A stretch of 64,000 nt of DNA from Phocaeicola abscessus CCUG 55929. Its GTDB lineage: Bacteria > Bacteroidota > Bacteroidia > Bacteroidales > Bacteroidaceae. Made by a program: the position numbers and the translations under genes. This document shows, piece after piece, positions 25,609 to 35,599 of this stretch. The notes under the pieces are model-generated. The model did no database searches and was not told the DNA's origin. It saw only the letters and a program-made list of their open reading frames with translations. The stretch is taken from the NCBI RefSeq assembly GCF_000312445.1, contig NZ_HE997183.1:216617-280616 (forward strand), given 5' to 3'. How positions within the stretch are numbered: position 1 is the first letter of the stretch; each line of letters opens with the position of its first letter.

Positions 25609-27018
25609 TTACTCGGCCCCGTAATACCTATTTTCGATATAGGGCGACACCTCCTCGGGGCCGGTAATGGCTCCCGTGTCTCTGTCCACGTTATAACAAA
25701 CCATCTTCCCTCGATTGTCCACGATAAAAAAACCGGCATCGAACGGAACGACCTTTCCATCCTCCGGTACACGAATCTTCGTGTCTTCAGTCGAAGACAA
25801 CTCTTTCTCACCCGTATGTTCGTATTTCCGTATCAACCCGTCCGAATCCTCTATGAACAAGAAATCCGCAATGGCCCAGTAGTATTTATTTTGTTCATAA
25901 AAGCCGTTTGTCTGGTTGAAAATCACATTTCCGTTCAAGCTACCGTCCGTCCTATATAAAAACAGTCGCAGATATGCCGGGTAATTGGCGAAGATGCCCT
26001 GGTCTCCGACCGCTACTTTCAAGTTGTTCCAGCCAGATCCGATTTGCCTCATCGCGTTGAAGCTCAGACTTCCGTCGGGTTTAAACGGTATTTGCTGAAT
26101 GGTCCAGTTCCGGACTCGCTGCCCGACAAGGACGTTATGCACGTAATCGAATTGAAACACGCCGAATGCATCGGCTCCGGAACCGATCAACTCTTCAGCG
26201 GGCGGGCGGGAAGAATAAATAATGTCAGCTCCGTTTCGAATGAGGTATATATTGCCTTTTTCATCGATACCGTACAGAAAATCTTTTTTAAAATGAGCGA
26301 TTATTTTAGTGTACTTGGCGAAATCGACCGTCACCCTGTCCTTTTTGACGGTCATTTTTTTATCGACGTAAGGCGTATCCAATACGCTTTCTGTAGGGGT
26401 ATAGATACTTCTCATCAGGAAATCCCCACCCTTGGGGAAGTCCGGCAGAATTGTCTCTTCGCTACTTCTTCCCGTAAAGACGGATTGCGATATTCCATGC
26501 GTATCGGTATAATCGACCCGAACTCCGCGTAACTCGTCATTCGGAGCTCCCCATTTGATGACGAACTCATTCTCTTTTTGTTCCAGTGAATTGTAGGCTC
26601 GCGGGGCAAGTGCAGAAACATAATTGTCGCCGAAAACGCTCCCCGTCACATCGGAAGGGACAGACGACACGCCGTCCTTATCATACATAAATACCGTGAA
26701 AGTATATGCTCGTTCTTCCAACCCATCGATAATGACTTTGATGGTATCCGTCGAGTTTGTTATGCTATTCATGACGGAATCCGAACGATTATTCCAAAAA
26801 ACTTTGTAACTGTCTATTTTGGGGTCCGGCGGCAACAGCCACGAGAGTTGAACCCGACCGTATCCGCTGCTCAGTTTAAGAGAATCGGCCTTTGCAATAT
26901 AATTCACTTCTCCGTCTCCAATGAATTTTTCGTACGTATCTTCCATCCTGCCGCAGGAACAGATAAACGGAAAAGACAGGCAAATAAAGATTGCTGTTAT
27001 GTTATTTCTTAGCTTCAT
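25609..27018 (-). CDS. DUF4998-type surface lipoprotein of a SusCD operon
   Basis: 469 aa with lipoprotein signal (AIFICLSFPFICSC, Cys at residue 22). Residues ~25-130 match the DUF4998 pattern: MEDTYEKFIGDGEVNYIAKA, LSWLLPPDPKIDSYKVFWNN and a fibronectin-III-like fold. The C-terminal half is beta-rich and resembles a propeller (IAHFKKDFLYGIDEKGNIYL; RNGADIIYS). It is the last gene of a four-gene operon (SusC, SusD, two lipoproteins; 21-bp gap to the one upstream). It is probably exposed on the cell surface and may help bind the glycan imported by the SusCD pair. Confidence 0.75.
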   Translation of the reverse strand: MKLRNNITAIFICLSFPFICSCGRMEDTYEKFIGDGEVNYIAKADSLKLSSGYGRVQLSWLLPPDPKIDSYKVFWNNRSDSVMNSITNSTDTIKVIIDGLEERAYTFTVFMYDKDGVSSVPSDVTGSVFGDNYVSALAPRAYNSLEQKENEFVIKWGAPNDELRGVRVDYTDTHGISQSVFTGRSSEETILPDFPKGGDFLMRSIYTPTESVLDTPYVDKKMTVKKDRVTVDFAKYTKIIAHFKKDFLYGIDEKGNIYLIRNGADIIYSSRPPAEELIGSGADAFGVFQFDYVHNVLVGQRVRNWTIQQIPFKPDGSLSFNAMRQIGSGWNNLKVAVGDQGIFANYPAYLRLFLYRTDGSLNGNVIFNQTNGFYEQNKYYWAIADFLFIEDSDGLIRKYEHTGEKELSSTEDTKIRVPEDGKVVPFDAGFFIVDNRGKMVCYNVDRDTGAITGPEEVSPYIENRYYGAE

Positions 27019-27039
27019 AATCTATATATTTTGATAATT

Positions 27040-28272
27040 CTATTCTTCGGATGATGTGTGATCGGGATTTTGTCCCCAAAATGAAATCTCGTCTATCAAC
27101 AGATTGACACGATTAGTCCACGTCGAAATACTTTTAAAACGAATATATTGAACAGGAGGGGCCTCGAAATCGATATCGAAATCTTCTCCGGCCAACGCAT
27201 ACGCCCAATCTTCTTCATTAGACTGCCCGTAGGGCAAACCGGAAGGCTTCACGGATTCGCAATGAGCAATCAGTTTCCAATCGGCAGTCCACTCGTCTTT
27301 CGGTTTTTCTTCGCCTGTCCATCCGTAAATTTCGAATGTTTTCGGATTCGAAAGGCCGTAGAGATATCCCGGCTTCTTCGCCCCACAATATTGCCAGACT
27401 TTCAGACGACTTAATTTCCATTTCACTCCGAGATCAAAGGATATCCAGTTCGGCAGAGCGGGACAACCAACTAATCTCATAAAGAAATAATCGTACACGC
27501 CGTGCTTGCCGTCCCACATTCTTTCTATCGAGCGATCGCTGTATTCGGGAGTAATCCAGTCCGAGGGCAACCTCAACGCTTGCCACAATGTTTTATCAAG
27601 GAATTCCTCATAGATCGGCGTCAATTCCGCAAAGACCGTATCAGAATTGTTTTGCCATTGATCCTGCAAACAAAATGCGAATTTCGTTTTTTTACTTTCC
27701 AACCCTCTTACCGCATAGCTTCTTTCTGGGGCATTGGTGAACAGTCGGTCGTATGCGATCCACCGGCTATCAGTCGAATCGCGGACTAACGTATAAACGA
27801 TGTAATCTTTTTTCTCCTCGTTCCTGAAACTGACGCGTACCCCCCCGAAATCCGGCTGGGCAGTTATTGACTTCAGTACGGTTTGTATGGGAGGAGTCAA
27901 GGGGCTGATCTGCACTTTTACCGGGTCGGAATACGTTTCGTCACGCGTAACGGTATAAAGCGTCACCGTATGAGTCAACGTATCGGCAAAGCCTTCTAGG
28001 TTTAACATGTTTCTGTACATGGAGGATTTCACGATCTTTTCCGTCGACCGACCTTTTCCTTCCAGCTTATAACGCGCCTCCACATAAAGGAGATTGGGCG
28101 ACGAAGGCAAATCGTATACGATGTCTGCTCCTCCAGGCGTATTGGTTACTTTTATATTCGTAACGATGTCGGGCTTTATTCCCGTTTTCACGAGCGGCTC
28201 GTGTTCCTGAGTAGTACACGCAAAGAGTACGCAGGAAATACTTATGGTAAAAACTATTCTTTTCATGTTCAA
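27040..28272 (-). CDS. DUF4959/DUF5000-type lipoprotein with discoidin-like domain
   Basis: 410 aa; signal with lipobox FTISISCVLFAC. The N-terminal part (IKVTNTPGGADIVYDLPSSP) and middle (QPDFGGVRVSFRNEEKKDYI) follow the tandem Ig-like arrangement of DUF4959/DUF5126 proteins. The C-terminal ~150 residues look like an F5/8-type-C (discoidin/DUF5000) carbohydrate-binding module: WISFDLGVKWKLSRLKVWQY and IRFKSISTWTNRVNLLIDEI. It is encoded between SusD and the DUF4998 lipoprotein. Likely a surface glycan-binding protein of the same uptake system. Confidence 0.75.
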   Translation of the reverse strand: MNMKRIVFTISISCVLFACTTQEHEPLVKTGIKPDIVTNIKVTNTPGGADIVYDLPSSPNLLYVEARYKLEGKGRSTEKIVKSSMYRNMLNLEGFADTLTHTVTLYTVTRDETYSDPVKVQISPLTPPIQTVLKSITAQPDFGGVRVSFRNEEKKDYIVYTLVRDSTDSRWIAYDRLFTNAPERSYAVRGLESKKTKFAFCLQDQWQNNSDTVFAELTPIYEEFLDKTLWQALRLPSDWITPEYSDRSIERMWDGKHGVYDYFFMRLVGCPALPNWISFDLGVKWKLSRLKVWQYCGAKKPGYLYGLSNPKTFEIYGWTGEEKPKDEWTADWKLIAHCESVKPSGLPYGQSNEEDWAYALAGEDFDIDFEAPPVQYIRFKSISTWTNRVNLLIDEISFWGQNPDHTSSEE

Positions 28273-28293
28273 CTGATTTTATTTTACAACGAA

Positions 28294-30174
28294 TTACCAA
28301 CCCGGATTCTGTACCAGGTTCGGGTTAATGATCAAATCATATTCTTTGATAGGCCATAAATAATGTTTGTGCTGGAAATTAACACTTCTCATCACCCTCA
28401 GCCGGTTATAGTTTTCTACCGTTTCCTGTCTGACATCCCATCCGTAGAACGGTTTGTTATAATAACTCAAAGCTTTTTTCCACCGTACCAGATCGTAAAA
28501 CTGCTGTCCTTCCAGACAAAGTTCTATCTGTCTCTCCTGTTGAATGATCGTACGCATCCCCTCTCGAGACTTAAACTTATCCGGCCGTTTTGAATAAGTT
28601 GTCCATGCTTCGCTGACGGCAGGCAATCCGGAACGTTCGCGTACCAGGTTCACATATTTCTGAACGTCTTCGGTAGGGCCTTCCGCTTCGTTCAACGCTT
28701 CGGCATACAACAGATATAACTCCGACAAACGGAAAAGCGGCCACGGATAGTTCTGTTGTACATACGTGTCGCTCGTGGTGCTCAACACATTCGTATAATA
28801 TACGAACTTCGGAATATAATATCCCGTACTTTGTCCGTTCACATTCACGGCGCTTGCTATTTGTCCTTGTTTTCCTTGCACATACAACAGATCGTTCAGT
28901 TTGTAATGTCCCTGCCCGTACCAGATAAATCCGTCTCCCGCTATGGAAGCGTAAAACCTCGGTTCGCGGTTAAAATTGAATTTGGCCGTCGCATAGCCTT
29001 CTTTGATCTGGAACCGGTCGTCCTCGGTAGCAACTTTCAAATTGAAACGACCGTCATAGTCATAAGTCACATCTTCTTCTATCGGAACGCCATGATCGGA
29101 ATAAAAGAGTTCGGCGTAATTGTATGATGCGGTCAAAGCACCCTTGCCATTGGTATTATTCAAGGTGGCCGGGTCTAACCAGCGCGGATATGCCTGACGC
29201 TGATAGTCAGTAACGCTCGATCTGCAATTGACGAGCCCCCAAATAATTTCGGAATTCCACCTTTCGGTAAAAGCAGTTCGATAATTCATTTCCGAACGGA
29301 GTATATCGGGAAGCTGCCCCGTTTGATTCGTTTCTTCGAAATAATACAACTTATATCCCAAAGCCTCACAAGCATCAATCGCCTTTTTAGCCGCTTCGGC
29401 AGCTATTTTCCACTTTTGAGGATCATATTCTTGAGGGAACAACACCGTCCCGTCTTTGTTGGTGAAGCTTTTGTAATCCGTATTTCCGTTATAAAAAGGA
29501 CTGGCGGCGTAAGTCAGGATCTTTGCTTTCACAGCGAGGGCGATGGGTTTGGTGATTCTCCCCAATTCGGCGTTCTCATCGATGATGGCATCCGGCAAAT
29601 GAGTTATCGCCGTATCCATCAGGTCGACGATGTAATCAAAAACCTTATCCACCGGTTGCCTGAATACTCTTACTTCTTCGGTTTTGGCATTGATCGGCTG
29701 ATTTTTATCTATAACAGGAACAGGTCCGTATAACCTCAGCAGATAAAAATGATAGTAGGCCTTTAAAAACTGAACTTCCGATATCCATCGCAGTTTATCC
29801 GTATAATCCAGATCGGGAACCTTATCGACATTCTCCAAAAAGATGTTGCAATCTCGAATTCCTCTCCATAAACTGGCTCTGTTGAAACCGCTCCAATAAT
29901 CGAGGTAGGGACTGTTTATATTCTGAGTAATACTGTAATGCTGATCGTTCCCCTTGTTCAATTCCGTACCCATCATGTAAGAGGGGGACTCCGTCAGATA
30001 ACCCTCGTGCGGCATATAGGCGTAGCAGGTGAACAAATATTTCTCCGCCTGACTGCGAAGAGTAAATGCGTTGTCGATCGTGGCAATATTGTCTGGAGCC
30101 ACGTCCAAATAATCGCTGCATGCAGTCAAGAACAGCGAAATAAAAAACAAATTGCTTAAGTATTTTGCTTTCAT
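28294..30174 (-). CDS. SusD/RagB-family nutrient-binding outer membrane lipoprotein
   Basis: 626 aa; lipoprotein signal ending FFISLFLTACSDYLDVAP. N-terminal TPR-like helices (WISEVQFLKAYYHFYLLRLYGPVP) and the C-terminal family signature LYLLYAEALNEAEG, YVNLVRERSGLP and RQIELCLEGQQFYDLVRWKK are all present. SusD proteins form a lid over the SusC barrel and bind the incoming oligosaccharide at the cell surface. It starts 11 bp after the SusC gene's stop codon. Confidence 0.95.
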   Translation of the reverse strand: MKAKYLSNLFFISLFLTACSDYLDVAPDNIATIDNAFTLRSQAEKYLFTCYAYMPHEGYLTESPSYMMGTELNKGNDQHYSITQNINSPYLDYWSGFNRASLWRGIRDCNIFLENVDKVPDLDYTDKLRWISEVQFLKAYYHFYLLRLYGPVPVIDKNQPINAKTEEVRVFRQPVDKVFDYIVDLMDTAITHLPDAIIDENAELGRITKPIALAVKAKILTYAASPFYNGNTDYKSFTNKDGTVLFPQEYDPQKWKIAAEAAKKAIDACEALGYKLYYFEETNQTGQLPDILRSEMNYRTAFTERWNSEIIWGLVNCRSSVTDYQRQAYPRWLDPATLNNTNGKGALTASYNYAELFYSDHGVPIEEDVTYDYDGRFNLKVATEDDRFQIKEGYATAKFNFNREPRFYASIAGDGFIWYGQGHYKLNDLLYVQGKQGQIASAVNVNGQSTGYYIPKFVYYTNVLSTTSDTYVQQNYPWPLFRLSELYLLYAEALNEAEGPTEDVQKYVNLVRERSGLPAVSEAWTTYSKRPDKFKSREGMRTIIQQERQIELCLEGQQFYDLVRWKKALSYYNKPFYGWDVRQETVENYNRLRVMRSVNFQHKHYLWPIKEYDLIINPNLVQNPGW

Positions 30175-30185
30175 GATGATCGATA

Positions 30186-33100
30186 TTAAATATTGACATT
30201 AATTCCTACATTGAACACTCGCTGAACCGGATATCCCAATCCGTTTCCTCCCATTTCTACGTCCCACAACTTAAATTTGCTCCACAAGAGCAAATTGGTT
30301 CCGCTCACGTAGATCCGTAAAGATCCGCCTCTTAAAAAGTTACGTGTCATTTCCTGCGGGAAAGTATAGCCTATTTCAGCCTGCTTGAGCCTCAGGAAAG
30401 AACCGTCCCGAAGCCACCATGAACTTCTTTGCAGATTATTCTTGTGATTGAATGTGCTCAATCTCGGCCAGAATGCATATAAATCGGGATTTTCCGTCGA
30501 ATAGTAATCGTCAGCTATGACTTGCAGCACCTGGTGCCCGTTATAAAAAGGAGCAATGGCTTCCCTGTCTATCCAGAACGATTCTCTCGCCACTCCTTGG
30601 AAAAAGACCGATACATCGATATTCTTATATCCGCAAGAAGCGCCGAAACCGTATTGTATTTCCGGAACAGTAGGATATCCGAGCGGAACGATGTCCAACT
30701 CCGTAATCTGATGGTCGCCATTGATATCTTTGAATTTGATGTCTCCGGCAATGGCTTCCGTTCCGAAGACCTGAGCCGGGGAGTTTTTCACTTCGTTATC
30801 ATCCACAAAGAGACGCTCGGCAAGATATCCGTAAGGCTGGTTTATAGGATATCCAACCTTCGACTTCCACCATTCTTTTTCATATACCGGTTCCTCATAT
30901 TTTCGATATTTCCCGGTAGCGTATGTAAAATTAGCCTTGCCTTGCACCCATATTTTGTTCTTAAAGAAGTGATGATAATCGGCAGAGAATTCGAACCCGT
31001 GTCCTTCCGCTTCGCCTACGTTCGCTTTTATTGGAGCGGCAAGTCCCATCGTGCTGGGTACACTTACACGGGACATCAGAATATTGGTACGGATTTCACG
31101 GAAATATTCGGCTTCTATGTCCAACTCGTTGAAAAGGCCTATACTCGCCGCTACATTCAGTTTTCGGGCTTTTTCCCACGTGATATTCGGATTCGCATAG
31201 CGGGTGATCAGAATCCCTCGGCGCGAATACCCCCCTTCCTTGCCGAATGTCGAACCCATCCTCGACGCATTCATGTCTACTTCGGAAAGGTAGAAGAAAC
31301 GGTCTTTCAAATCGCCGATCTGATCGTTTCCAACTAATCCGTAAGTAGCTCTTACTTTTAAATTGTTGATCACTTTTACATACCGTTCCCAAAATTTTTC
31401 ATTAGATACCGTCCATGCGATTCCTCCCGAAGGGAAAAAACCGAATCGATGATTCTTATCGAACCGTTCCGATCCGTTATAACCGAAATTAAATTCGGCG
31501 AAGTAACGATCGTCGTACCCGTAAGTAAGTCGGCCGGACAAGCCCATATTGCGGGAAGGGAGGGATAGCTGCAAACTCGTCGGAGAAGCATCTTTTATCT
31601 CGTTTTGCAGATATACGAGCATGGCTCCTACGGTGTGCTTTTTGCCGAAAGTACGGTTATAGTCGGCTATAGCTTGAATGTATACCGAAGAACTTTGCAG
31701 CCTCGATTCTCCGGGAATATTGAAATCGAGATATTCGGTGCCTCCGCTTTCGTTGAAGTTGTGATACGTATAAGTATTGTTCGTTCTGTCGTAATAATTC
31801 ACTTCGTAATAATAGGGGTTATAAGAGCGTTGCGTGTCGTATCTGGATGTCCGGTTGATATTGAACATCCCCCGGAATTTAAGTCCGGATGTGATAAACG
31901 ACAGATCTTGGTTAAATTCCATTTGGGCAGACATTCTCGAGCGGTCGTAGTTTCTGTATCCTTTTACCATATCGGCGTACGGATTGATAAAACTCCGCGT
32001 ACTTATTCCCCCGAACATGATATGCCGTACGTGTGCATGCGCTTCGTCAGGAGGGAAAAAGGCAGGGAAATCCACCGGATTGGCATTGACTATTTTCCGA
32101 TACATCTCGCTTCCCCCGTCCAGCGGTCCCGTATAGTCGTCGAAAAGACCGTTCAATCTCACTACCAACTCGGAGGTACGGGTCAGATTGATATTCATAT
32201 TAGCTCTCAACGTATAGGATTTCAGATCGATGTTCGAATTGAAATTATTCCGTTTATCCACCTTCAGAATGCCATGATCCTGCGAGAAAGAACCGGATAC
32301 GTAATACCGGGCGATCTTTCCTCCTCCTTTGACATTCAGATCGTAGCGTTGATTCATCGTATAATCCTTGAACAGCATCTTTTTCCAATCATTGTTCGGA
32401 TAGACGATGGGGTTTATCCCTTCCGCCGTACTCAATATTTTTTCACGCGAGTAATAAGGCACGGCAAAAGGATCTCTTGCAAGCAGAGCTTCGTTATACA
32501 TATTCATATAGGTGACCCCATCTGCAAATTTTACATTTTTTGTCGGCGCCGAGATAGAATTTTCGGCTCGTAAAAAGACTTGCACTTTCCCCTCTTCTCC
32601 CGATCGCGTCGTAACGAGAATGACGCCGTTCGCTCCTCGCGCTCCGTAAAGGGCCGTAGAGGTAGCATCCTTCATCACGGAGAAACTTTCGATATCGTCC
32701 GGGCGCAATCGGGCTAATTCCGTCCTGCCCACTTCGATGCCGTCGATCAAAATCAAAGGATTTACTTTCCCTGCCCCAAAAGTGGTGACCCCGCGAATAA
32801 AGAAATCGGCATTGTCTTCTCCCGGCTCTCCCGAGCGTTGATAAGATATCACGCCGGCGATGCGTCCGCCCAAGGTTGTCGTAAGATTGCTCGTAGGTGC
32901 TTTCAGTTCTTTCACGCTGACGGTGCTGATAGCTCCCACCACGCTGTTTTTCTTCTGTTTTCCGAAAGCTACGGCCACTACTTCGTTGAGCTCGGTCGTC
33001 GATTCCTTTAAGACGACGTCGATTACTTTTTCGCTGCCTACTCTGATTTCTTTTTCTTCGTATCCGAGATAGGAGAACTTTAAAACCGAATTATTCGAGG

Positions 33101-33329
33101 CGACTGAAATGATATAATTCCCGTCCATATCGGTTACCACTCCGTTTACAGGTGCTGTATGCTCTTCCGTGACGGCTACGCCGACCATCAGTTCGCCTTT
33201 TTCATCGGTGACTCTTCCCGTCACTCGTTTCCGTTCTTCCTGTGAGAAAAGGCAAGATGTGCTTACGAACATGCACCCAATAACACATAAAACAATGCGT
33301 CGGCCTCTTTTTGAATGACCACTTTTCAT
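30186..33329 (-). CDS. SusC/RagA-family TonB-linked outer membrane transporter
   Basis: 1047 aa. Signal peptide, then the carboxypeptidase-regulatory-like domain (VTGRVTDEKGELMVGVAV), TonB-box region and plug domain (ADFFIRGVTTFGAGKVNPLI; VMKDATSTALYGARGANGVI), and a 22-strand barrel ending VFNVGINVNI. It imports oligosaccharides or peptides across the outer membrane with TonB energy. First gene of the SusC-SusD-lipoprotein-lipoprotein operon. No sigma/anti-sigma pair, hybrid sensor or degradative enzyme is encoded beside it in this window, so the substrate is not predictable. Confidence 0.95.
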   Translation of the reverse strand: MKSGHSKRGRRIVLCVIGCMFVSTSCLFSQEERKRVTGRVTDEKGELMVGVAVTEEHTAPVNGVVTDMDGNYIISVASNNSVLKFSYLGYEEKEIRVGSEKVIDVVLKESTTELNEVVAVAFGKQKKNSVVGAISTVSVKELKAPTSNLTTTLGGRIAGVISYQRSGEPGEDNADFFIRGVTTFGAGKVNPLILIDGIEVGRTELARLRPDDIESFSVMKDATSTALYGARGANGVILVTTRSGEEGKVQVFLRAENSISAPTKNVKFADGVTYMNMYNEALLARDPFAVPYYSREKILSTAEGINPIVYPNNDWKKMLFKDYTMNQRYDLNVKGGGKIARYYVSGSFSQDHGILKVDKRNNFNSNIDLKSYTLRANMNINLTRTSELVVRLNGLFDDYTGPLDGGSEMYRKIVNANPVDFPAFFPPDEAHAHVRHIMFGGISTRSFINPYADMVKGYRNYDRSRMSAQMEFNQDLSFITSGLKFRGMFNINRTSRYDTQRSYNPYYYEVNYYDRTNNTYTYHNFNESGGTEYLDFNIPGESRLQSSSVYIQAIADYNRTFGKKHTVGAMLVYLQNEIKDASPTSLQLSLPSRNMGLSGRLTYGYDDRYFAEFNFGYNGSERFDKNHRFGFFPSGGIAWTVSNEKFWERYVKVINNLKVRATYGLVGNDQIGDLKDRFFYLSEVDMNASRMGSTFGKEGGYSRRGILITRYANPNITWEKARKLNVAASIGLFNELDIEAEYFREIRTNILMSRVSVPSTMGLAAPIKANVGEAEGHGFEFSADYHHFFKNKIWVQGKANFTYATGKYRKYEEPVYEKEWWKSKVGYPINQPYGYLAERLFVDDNEVKNSPAQVFGTEAIAGDIKFKDINGDHQITELDIVPLGYPTVPEIQYGFGASCGYKNIDVSVFFQGVARESFWIDREAIAPFYNGHQVLQVIADDYYSTENPDLYAFWPRLSTFNHKNNLQRSSWWLRDGSFLRLKQAEIGYTFPQEMTRNFLRGGSLRIYVSGTNLLLWSKFKLWDVEMGGNGLGYPVQRVFNVGINVNI

Positions 33330-33675
33330 TTTTCTTAATATTAGAGGTTAAATTAATGAATACAAAGAAAAAGATAAAAAAAAGGAACAAGTCTTACATT
33401 CCCGCATTTTTAACCTCAAAAAGCGAAAAAGGAATAAAAACGAAGATATCGCCGGCAAATACCGTCTCTATCACCCAGATTATTCAAATCGCCGACGATA
33501 CGACACCGACGAAAATCGCGACAGTACATTCCGAAGGGAGGAATATTTAATCTTGACGTCATTCCGTCGTATTCGAAAAGTTCAATAACAAATAAAAAAC
33601 AAAGCACAAAAAACAACCGATTTAAGTTAATCTTTTCGTATTTTTGTATCGATAATAACCATCGATTTTGAAATT
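33330..33675. other. Divergent promoter region between SusC operon and pantothenate kinase
   Basis: 346 bp with no credible gene. A TAnnTTTG box (TATTTTTG at 33639-33646) lies 30 bases before the pantothenate kinase start. No clear -33 element was found. Short frames on either strand are low-complexity Lys/Ile-rich and not convincing. Confidence 0.4.
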
Positions 33676-34497
33676 ATGGAAATAGTTATTGGCATTGATG
33701 TCGGCGGAAGCACGACCAAAATCATCGGTGTGGACAAAGGAGGCATCAAGTACCCGATGATTGTGACTGCCGACGATCCGATCACCTCTTTATTCGGGGC
33801 GTTCGGCAAATACTTGTACGATAATAAGATTCAACTCTCGGACGTGAAGAAAGTCATGCTCACCGGCGTAGGAAGCCATTACGTGAATCAAGAACTCTAC
33901 GGACTTCCTACGCACCACGCCGACGAATTCGAAGCCGACGGCTTAGGCGCGCACTACGGGTCGAAACTGAAGAACCTGATCGTGGTCAGCATGGGTACGG
34001 GAACTTCGTTCGTGAAAGTGGAAGGGGATACCATCAAGCATATAGGAGGAGTAGGAATAGGCGGAGGTACCATTCTCGGCCTTTCCAGCGTGTTATTCAA
34101 GACTTCGGATATACATCGCATCGTAGAATTGGCGAAGAACGGACGTATCGACAACGTCGACCTGCAAATACGGGATATCAGCAATGCCCCCCTGCCGGGA
34201 CTGCCGCTTTACGCTACGGCCTCGAGCTTGGGAAAGGCCACCGCCACCACTGCGGCCGAGGATATGGCGACCGGCATCCTGCACATGGTGCTCTTAAGCA
34301 TCGGACAATCCGCAATCTTCGCCGCCATGAACAGTCCGATAAAAGACTTCGTCATGATAGGCAACTTAGCCAAGCTCCCGCAATGTAAAGTTATATTCCC
34401 CATTCTGCAGGAACTCTACCACGTGCGTTTCCACATCCCAGAATACGCAGAATACCGCACCGCCCTCGGAGCGGCCCTATCTGGAATCAAAGCATAA
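33676..34497 (+). CDS. coaW: Type II pantothenate kinase
   Basis: 273 aa of the actin-like ATPase fold. GIDVGGSTTKIIGVDKGG at the start is the phosphate-1 loop. Further motifs are MLTGVGSHYVNQELYGLPTH, VVSMGTGTSFVKVEGD, HIGGVGIGGGTILGLS (adenosine-binding Gly-rich stretch) and DFVMIGNLAKLP. It phosphorylates pantothenate, the first step of coenzyme A synthesis. Type II enzymes are typical of Staphylococcus and many Bacteroidetes and are usually not feedback-inhibited by CoA. Monocistronic. Confidence 0.85.
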   Translation: MEIVIGIDVGGSTTKIIGVDKGGIKYPMIVTADDPITSLFGAFGKYLYDNKIQLSDVKKVMLTGVGSHYVNQELYGLPTHHADEFEADGLGAHYGSKLKNLIVVSMGTGTSFVKVEGDTIKHIGGVGIGGGTILGLSSVLFKTSDIHRIVELAKNGRIDNVDLQIRDISNAPLPGLPLYATASSLGKATATTAAEDMATGILHMVLLSIGQSAIFAAMNSPIKDFVMIGNLAKLPQCKVIFPILQELYHVRFHIPEYAEYRTALGAALSGIKA

Positions 34498-34585
34498 TCA
34501 CCGATGACTGAGCGTCGAAGCAAAAGGATAAACAACCGATGGACGACAGCGGAAACGAACTGAGAGAAAATCCCCATTTTTAGGT

Positions 34586-34617
34586 ATTGTAGGCTTCGAC
34601 TGCGATGCCTACTTTTG
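34586..34617 (+). promoter_or_regulatory. Promoter of the flavodoxin gene
   Basis: TACTTTTG at 34610-34617 fits the TAnnTTTG -7 consensus, with TTG at 34587-34589 about 20 bases upstream as a partial -33. The flavodoxin ATG is 30 bases downstream. Confidence 0.5.
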
Positions 34618-34647
34618 TCAGAAAATAATTTTTTAAATAGTAAAGAA

Positions 34648-35142
34648 ATGAACAAAACTTTAGTTGTTTATGGTTCCTCGACAGGCACCTGTCAGACAAT
34701 AGCAGAAAAGATTGCAGGGTTGCTCGGAGCAGACATCATCGATGTGAATGCGTTGACGACCGACAAACTGAACGATTATCAGAACCTCTTGCTCGGCACC
34801 TCTACGTGGGGAGCGGGCGAAATGCAAGACGATTGGTACGACGGAGTAAAGGTATTGAAGTCGGCCGACCTCGCAGGAAAGACGATCGCCCTGTTCGGTT
34901 GCGGAGATTGCGAATCTTATTGCGATACCTTTGTCGGAGGAATGGGAGAATTGTATGAATGCATCAAAGACTGCGGAGCCAAATTCGTCGGACAGACCGC
35001 TACGGACGGGTATACTTTCGATGCCTCGGATGCGGTGGTAGAGGGAAAATTTGTCGGACTCGTCCTCGACGAAGTGAACGAAGACAATAAGACGGACGAC
35101 CGAATCAATGCCTGGATCGAGGAAATAAAAAGCAGCTTATAA
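34648..35142 (+). CDS. fldA: Flavodoxin (long-chain)
   Basis: ATG at 34648 gives 164 aa. The FMN phosphate loop VVYGSSTGTCQTIAEKIA is at residues 5-22. LLGTSTWGAGEMQDDWYDGV carries the 50s loop with Trp. LFGCGDCESYCDTFVGGMGEL, followed by the long-chain insert and YTFDASDAVVEGKFVGLVLD, completes the pattern. It is a low-potential electron carrier that can replace ferredoxin, often under iron limitation. DUF2023 follows 20 bp later, a conserved pairing in Bacteroidetes. Confidence 0.95.
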   Translation: MNKTLVVYGSSTGTCQTIAEKIAGLLGADIIDVNALTTDKLNDYQNLLLGTSTWGAGEMQDDWYDGVKVLKSADLAGKTIALFGCGDCESYCDTFVGGMGELYECIKDCGAKFVGQTATDGYTFDASDAVVEGKFVGLVLDEVNEDNKTDDRINAWIEEIKSSL

Positions 35143-35162
35143 ACACAGGGGAAAGATTGACC

Positions 35163-35528
35163 ATGCCACAAAAAGCGATCCTGCCAATCGATATGAAAGT
35201 ATTGATGAATCACATTTACGAATACAAGAAAGGAGTTCGGAAAATGGTGCTGTTCACTTTCAACAAGAAGTACGAACCGTTTGCGGTGGCGCGCTTGGAA
35301 AGCCAGCACATCAATTACCTCATCCAACCCGTGGGGAACGACCGGCTGAACCTCTATTTCGGAAACAAAGCATGCATCGATGCCGTACGGCTGCTGGCTA
35401 CCCGCCCCTTAAACGATCTATCGCCCGAAGAGGATTTCATCCTCGGCACCATGTTGGGCTACGACTTGTGCGCCCAATGCGAACGATATTGCGAACGCAA
35501 AGGACACAACAACACGAACATTCAATAA
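35163..35528 (+). CDS. DUF2023 family protein
   Basis: Known family of unknown function, about 110-120 aa, usually encoded next to flavodoxin. Recognised by MNHIYEYKKGVRKMVLFTF, VGNDRLNLYFGNKACIDAV and the C-terminal DLCAQCERYCERKG. The last motif carries three Cys, which could bind a metal. The start is either ATG 35163 (AGGGG upstream) or, more typical of the family, ATG 35193. It probably assists or regulates flavodoxin; this is inference from linkage. Confidence 0.85.
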   Translation: MPQKAILPIDMKVLMNHIYEYKKGVRKMVLFTFNKKYEPFAVARLESQHINYLIQPVGNDRLNLYFGNKACIDAVRLLATRPLNDLSPEEDFILGTMLGYDLCAQCERYCERKGHNNTNIQ

Positions 35529-35556
35529 ATCGCTAACCATACTCTATTTAGGAAGA

Positions 35557-35590
35557 GAGGGATTGCTTTCGACAAGCAATCCCTCCCCTA
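35557..35590 (+). terminator. Terminator after flavodoxin-DUF2023
   Basis: GAGGGATTGCTT (35557-35568) pairs perfectly with AAGCAATCCCTC (35574-35585) around a 5-base loop. The following sequence is only moderately T-rich. Confidence 0.7.
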
Positions 35591-35599
35591 TTTATATCG

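Noticed and set aside
34586-34617. A Fur box in front of flavodoxin
   Set aside because: Iron control of flavodoxin is common, but no convincing palindromic Fur site is visible here.
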